This document shows, one piece after another, positions 60,444 to 64,000 of a DNA stretch of 64,000 nt. Within the stretch, counting starts at the first letter, position 1. Each line of letters opens with the position of its first letter. The notes below the pieces were generated by a model. That model saw only the letters and a list, made by a program, of their open reading frames with translations. It was not told the DNA's origin and did not search any database. Made by a program: the position numbers and the translations under genes. This DNA is from Nonomuraea ceibae (GTDB lineage Bacteria > Actinomycetota > Actinomycetes > Streptosporangiales > Streptosporangiaceae): NCBI RefSeq assembly GCF_019396325.1, contig NZ_JAHKRO010000006.1, forward strand, positions 1-64,000, given 5' to 3'.

Positions 60444-62966
60444 ATGAGTGCACCGGCCATTCCCCTGCGGCTGGCGGCGCCCGAACCCGGGTGGAACGTC
60501 GAGGCCGACCTGGTCGTGGTGGGCTCCGGCATCGCCGGACTGACGGTTGCGCTGCACTACGCCGAGCTCGAACCCAGGGCCAGGGTCCTGGTCGTCACCA
60601 AGGACGTGCTGTCGGCCGGGTCCACCCGGTGGGCCCAGGGCGGGATCGCCGCCGTCCTGGACCCGGCCGACACCCCCGACGAGCACCTCGGCGACACCCT
60701 GGTCGCCGGGGTGGGGCTGTGCGACGCCGAGGCGGTCCGCGCGCTGGTGACCGAGGGCCCGGGCGCGCTGCGGCGGCTGATGGGCCGGGGCGCCGAGTTC
60801 GACCGCACCCCCGACGGGCACCTCCAGCTCACCCGCGAGGGCGGCCACCGGCGTCACCGCATCGTGCACGCGGGCGGCGACGCCACGGGCGCGGAGGTGC
60901 AGCGGGCGCTGGTCGAGGCGGTGCGGGCGAGCGGCATCGAGGTGATCGAGCACGCGCTGGTGCTCGACCTGCTGAAGGACGCGAACGGCCGGGCCAGGGG
61001 CGTGACGCTGCACGTGATGGGCGAGGGCGCGGGCGACGGGGTCGGCGCGGTGCGCGCCCGCGCGGTCGTGCTGGCCACCGGCGGCATGGGCCAGGTCTAC
61101 TCCTCCACCACGAACCCGGTGGTGTCCACCGGCGACGGCGTGGCGCTGGCGCTGCGGGCCGGGGCCGTGGTGCGGGACCTGGAGTTCGTCCAGTTCCACC
61201 CGACCGTGCTGTGGCTGGGCGCGGGCGCGACCGGCCAGCAGCCGCTGATCTCCGAGGCCGTACGCGGCGAGGGCGCGTTCCTGATCGACCACGAGGGCAA
61301 CCGGTTCATGACCGGCGTGCACGAGCTGGCCGACCTGGCGCCGCGCGACGTCGTGGCCAAGGCCATCACCCGGACGATGCGCGAGAGCGGGCGCGAGCAC
61401 GTCTATCTGGACGGCCGCCACTTCGGCGAGGACACGTGGCGCACCCGGTTCCCGACGATCTACGCGGTCTGCCGCGAGCACGGCATCGACCCGGCCGCCG
61501 AGCCGATCCCGGTGGCTCCCGCCGCCCACTACGCCAGCGGCGGCATCCGTACCGACCTGCGGGGCCGTACCAGCATCGAGGGCCTGTACGCGTGCGGCGA
61601 GGCGGCGTGCACGGGCGTGCACGGCGCGAACCGGCTGGCTTCGAACTCGCTGCTCGAAGGGCTCGTCTTCGCCGAGCGCATCGCCGAGGACATCCATCGC
61701 GTACGGCCCGAACCGGGCGAGCCGGTGGTGTCCGGAGCGCCCGCCGGGCTGATCGATCCGAGGGCGCGCGGCCGGATCCAGGCGCACATGAGCGCCGGGG
61801 CGGGCGTGCTGCGCAGCCGCGCGTCGCTCACCGCCACCGCCAAGGCGCTGCACGACGCCCGGTGGACCCCGGTCCACGTGGCGTCGTGCACCGAATCGTG
61901 GGAGACGACGAACCTGCTCACCGTCGCGACCGTGCTGACCGGCGCGGCGGCGGCGCGGCAGGAGACGCGCGGCTCCCACTGGCGGGAGGATTTCCCCGAC
62001 CTCGACGACGAATGGCTGGGGCACCTGGACGTGACCCTGACGGAGGAGGGCGTGCACATGACCTACACCCCGCACGGTGACGCGATGCCGCGGCGCCTGG
62101 CGCAGGAGCTGGCCGCCGCCGGCGTGGACCCGGCCGAGACCGACGCGGTGATCGACCGGGCGCTGGCGGAGGACCTGCAGGCGGCGGGCGACGTGACGAG
62201 CCTGGCGACGATCCCGGCCGGGCACCGCTCGGTGGCCGACGTGGTGGCGCGGGCCGACGGCGTGGTGGCCGGGCTGGCGGTGGCCGAGGCGGTGTTCGCG
62301 CGGCTGGGCGCGGGCCAGGCCGAGCGGCGGGTCAAGGACGGCGAGCGGGTGCGCAGGGGCGACGTGCTGATGACGGTGGAGGGCCCGACCAGGACCCTGC
62401 TGACCGCCGAGCGCACCGCGCTGAACCTGCTCACCCACCTGTCGGGCATAGCCACGCTGACCGGGCGCTGGGTGGCGGCGATCAGCGGCACCGGGGCGCG
62501 GGTGCGCGACAGCCGCAAGACGCTGCCGGGGCTGCGGGCGCTGGAGAAGTACGCGGTACGCTGCGGCGGCGGCGTCAACCACCGGATGTCGCTGTCGGAC
62601 GCGGCACTGATCAAGGACAACCACGTGGTGGCGGCCGGCGGGGTCGCCGAGGCGTTCCGCGCGGTGCGCGAGCGCTACCCGGACGTGCCGATCGAGGTGG
62701 AGGTCGACAGCGTCGAGCAGCTTGAGGAGGTGCTCGCCGAGGGGGCGGACCTGATCCTGCTGGACAACTTCACGGTGGAGCAGACCGCCCAGGCCGTACA
62801 AATCGCTAAAAATGGGGCGAAAAACGCGGTTGCGCTGGAGTCCAGCGGGGGATTGACCTTGGAATTGGCGCGTGATGTGGCCGAAACTGGCGTGGACTAC
62901 CTTGCGGTGGGAGCGCTGACCCACTCGGCGCCCGCCCTGGACGTCGCACTGGATCTACGGGGGTAA
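60444..62966 (+). CDS. nadBC: Fused L-aspartate oxidase / quinolinate phosphoribosyltransferase
   Basis: The 840-aa frame is two enzymes in one. Residues 1 to about 545 are NadB: FAD motif VVVGSGIAGLTVALHYAE, STRWAQGGIAAVL, GGYASGG-type HYASGGIRTDLRGRTSI and NRLASNSLLEGLVF. Residues about 550-840 are NadC: ALAEDLQAAGDVTSLATIPA, DSRKTLPGLRALEKYAV, GGGVNHRMSLSDAALIKDNH and LDNFTVEQT. No stop or clear new ribosome site lies between them. NadA, which uses the NadB product, is not in the cluster. GAGGAG precedes the ATG. Confidence 0.93.
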   Translation: MSAPAIPLRLAAPEPGWNVEADLVVVGSGIAGLTVALHYAELEPRARVLVVTKDVLSAGSTRWAQGGIAAVLDPADTPDEHLGDTLVAGVGLCDAEAVRALVTEGPGALRRLMGRGAEFDRTPDGHLQLTREGGHRRHRIVHAGGDATGAEVQRALVEAVRASGIEVIEHALVLDLLKDANGRARGVTLHVMGEGAGDGVGAVRARAVVLATGGMGQVYSSTTNPVVSTGDGVALALRAGAVVRDLEFVQFHPTVLWLGAGATGQQPLISEAVRGEGAFLIDHEGNRFMTGVHELADLAPRDVVAKAITRTMRESGREHVYLDGRHFGEDTWRTRFPTIYAVCREHGIDPAAEPIPVAPAAHYASGGIRTDLRGRTSIEGLYACGEAACTGVHGANRLASNSLLEGLVFAERIAEDIHRVRPEPGEPVVSGAPAGLIDPRARGRIQAHMSAGAGVLRSRASLTATAKALHDARWTPVHVASCTESWETTNLLTVATVLTGAAAARQETRGSHWREDFPDLDDEWLGHLDVTLTEEGVHMTYTPHGDAMPRRLAQELAAAGVDPAETDAVIDRALAEDLQAAGDVTSLATIPAGHRSVADVVARADGVVAGLAVAEAVFARLGAGQAERRVKDGERVRRGDVLMTVEGPTRTLLTAERTALNLLTHLSGIATLTGRWVAAISGTGARVRDSRKTLPGLRALEKYAVRCGGGVNHRMSLSDAALIKDNHVVAAGGVAEAFRAVRERYPDVPIEVEVDSVEQLEEVLAEGADLILLDNFTVEQTAQAVQIAKNGAKNAVALESSGGLTLELARDVAETGVDYLAVGALTHSAPALDVALDLRG

Positions 62967-62969
62967 TCG

Positions 62970-63752
62970 ATGCTGCTCACGATCGACGTCGGCAACACGC
63001 ACACGGTGCTCGGGCTCTTCGAGGGCGAGGACGTCATCGAGCACTGGCGGCTGGCCACCGACGCCCGCCGCACCGCCGACGAGATCGCCGTCGTCCTGCA
63101 GGGGCTGCTCGGCCAGTCGCCCCTGCTCAAGGGCGCCGACGTGGGTGGCATCGCGATCTGTTCCACCGTGCCGAGCGTGCTCAACGAGATGCGCGAGATG
63201 TGCCGCCGCTACTACGGCGACGTCACGGCCGTGGTCGTCGAGCCCGGCGTCCGCACCGGGGTGCCGGTGCGGATGGACAACCCCAAGGAGGTCGGCAGCG
63301 ACCGCATCGTCAACGCGCTGGCCGCCATCGACCAGTACGGCGGGCCGTGCATCATCGTCGACTTCGGCACCGCGACCTCGTTCGACGCCGTGTCGGCCAA
63401 GGGCGAGTACGTCGGCGCCGTCACCGCGCCCGGCATCGAGATCTCCGTCGACGCCCTCGCCGCGGCCGGGGCGCAACTGCACAAGGTCGAGCTGATCCGC
63501 CCCCGCTCGGTGATCGCCAAGAACACCGTCGAGGCGCTCCAGGCCGGCATCATCTACGGCTTCGCCGGCCAGGTCGACGGCATCGTCGAGCGGATGGCCG
63601 CCGAGCTGGCCGACGACCCCGACGACGTGACCGTGGTCGCCACCGGCGGCCACGCCGCGCTCGTGGTGGGCGAGTCGCGCTGCATCGACGTGCACGAGCC
63701 CTGGCTGACGCTCATCGGCCTGCGCCTGATCTACCAGCGCAACACCGCGTGA
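62970..63752 (+). CDS. coaX: Type III pantothenate kinase
   Basis: The 260-aa protein has the ASKHA phosphate loop LTIDVGNTHTVLGLF, the GSDRIVNALAAIDQY segment, VDFGTATSFDAVSAKGEYVG and GGHAALV near the end. It phosphorylates pantothenate at the start of coenzyme A synthesis. It begins 3 bp after nadBC, so NAD and CoA supply are in one operon. Confidence 0.95.
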   Translation: MLLTIDVGNTHTVLGLFEGEDVIEHWRLATDARRTADEIAVVLQGLLGQSPLLKGADVGGIAICSTVPSVLNEMREMCRRYYGDVTAVVVEPGVRTGVPVRMDNPKEVGSDRIVNALAAIDQYGGPCIIVDFGTATSFDAVSAKGEYVGAVTAPGIEISVDALAAAGAQLHKVELIRPRSVIAKNTVEALQAGIIYGFAGQVDGIVERMAAELADDPDDVTVVATGGHAALVVGESRCIDVHEPWLTLIGLRLIYQRNTA

Positions 63753-63754
63753 AA

Positions 63755-63790
63755 GCGGGCGGCCCCCCGCTCGGGAAGGGAGCCGCCCGC
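63755..63790 (+). terminator. Terminator of the pan-nad-coaX operon
   Basis: GCGGGCGGC (63755-63763) pairs with GCCGCCCGC (63782-63790), 2 bp after the coaX stop codon. The loop is GC-rich and no U-tract follows. It may also serve the convergent gene at 63804. Confidence 0.75.
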
Positions 63791-63803
63791 CGTCCGGGGT
63801 GGA

Positions 63804-64000
63804 TCACTCGCTCTCGGCCGCGTACAGGTGGTCCCAGTGGCCGCACTTGCTCACCCAGTGCTTGTACGGGTGCACCTGGCAGACCTTGACCCGCAGCGCG
63901 GAGACGTCGTCGACGCTGAAGCCGAACTTCTTCGAGCCCGGGTAGCCGCAGTGCTTCCTGCTGTAGACTTCGTCCCACTCGTGGTCGAAGCTGGCGGCCT
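63804..64000 (-). CDS. C-terminal part of an unknown protein, cut by the window edge
   Basis: The last 65 codons read ASFDHEWDEVYSRKHCGYPG, then SKKFGFSVDDVSALRVKVCQ and KHWVSKCGHWDHLYAAESE. Three cysteines and many aromatics suggest a compact, perhaps disulphide-bonded or exported domain. The start lies beyond base 64,000. It is convergent with coaX. I do not recognise the family. Confidence 0.6.
   Translation of the reverse strand, partial: AASFDHEWDEVYSRKHCGYPGSKKFGFSVDDVSALRVKVCQVHPYKHWVSKCGHWDHLYAAESE

Noticed and set aside
60444..62966. Separate nadB and nadC genes with an internal start near 62085
   Set aside because: The frame is continuous with no stop between the domains, and the ATG near the joint has only a weak upstream GGTGA, so a fusion is the simpler reading.

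Overview
The window is high-GC actinomycete DNA. GTG and TTG starts are common, stop/start overlaps of the ATGA type are frequent, and the housekeeping order ppa - dacB - metalloprotease - tilS - hpt - ftsH - folE - folP - folB - folK is the usual actinobacterial one. Chaplin-like and I36-type secreted proteins point to a filamentous genus. A Streptosporangiaceae member such as Nonomuraea is my guess from gene content; no rRNA or complete tRNA is present to confirm it.

Bases 1 to about 13,936 are an actinomycete integrative and conjugative element (AICE, pSAM2-like). A leftward operon carries a small hypothetical gene, an FtsK/TraB-type DNA translocase, a DUF2637 (Spd-like) membrane protein, three small genes, a RepSA-type initiator, xis and a tyrosine integrase. 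A divergent GntR repressor faces it across a palindromic operator. The integrase is cut short by an insertion sequence whose transposase start runs off the left edge. The right end is the 3' half of tRNA-Thr(CGT), 13,892-13,936, the expected attR. Accessory genes are two paralogous HTH/DUF5919 proteins, a NUDIX protein (Pif-like candidate), an HD hydrolase, a tandem-duplicated GntR protein with matching 10-bp tandem DNA repeats, a merR/merB-like pair with a classical 19-bp-spacer promoter, and an HTH-Clp_N-zinc-finger protein whose start codon abuts two 19-bp palindromes.

14.1-20.1 kb is a patchwork of small hypothetical, lipoprotein and secreted genes with one frameshifted pseudogene. 20.15-32.43 kb is a sugar-use locus: a FadR-type GntR regulator, an ABC sugar importer without its own ATPase, a cytoplasmic GH38-like glycosidase and a GlucD-like enolase-superfamily dehydratase on the + strand, and an SDR, an aldose epimerase and a secreted DUF4185/DUF5005-like protein on the - strand. 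Near-identical palindromes (AAGTGAT-TAG-ATCACTT) sit at both outer ends, marking one regulon.

32.5-39.7 kb holds a membrane protein, a serine hydrolase, an ABC-F protein, a lipoprotein, a sigma factor fused to an anti-sigma-like zinc motif and membrane tail, and an NlpC/P60 hydrolase. 39.7-50.1 kb is the housekeeping block from pyrophosphatase through folate synthesis. 50.1-58.3 kb holds a serine hydrolase remnant, an acyltransferase, an orphan NuoD, DoxX, a class V aminotransferase under a SAM-IV riboswitch, TerC, a P450, a MidA-like methyltransferase and a short chaplin-like protein. 58.6-63.75 kb is a cofactor cluster: a DUF2520 protein, panC, a fused nadB-nadC and coaX.
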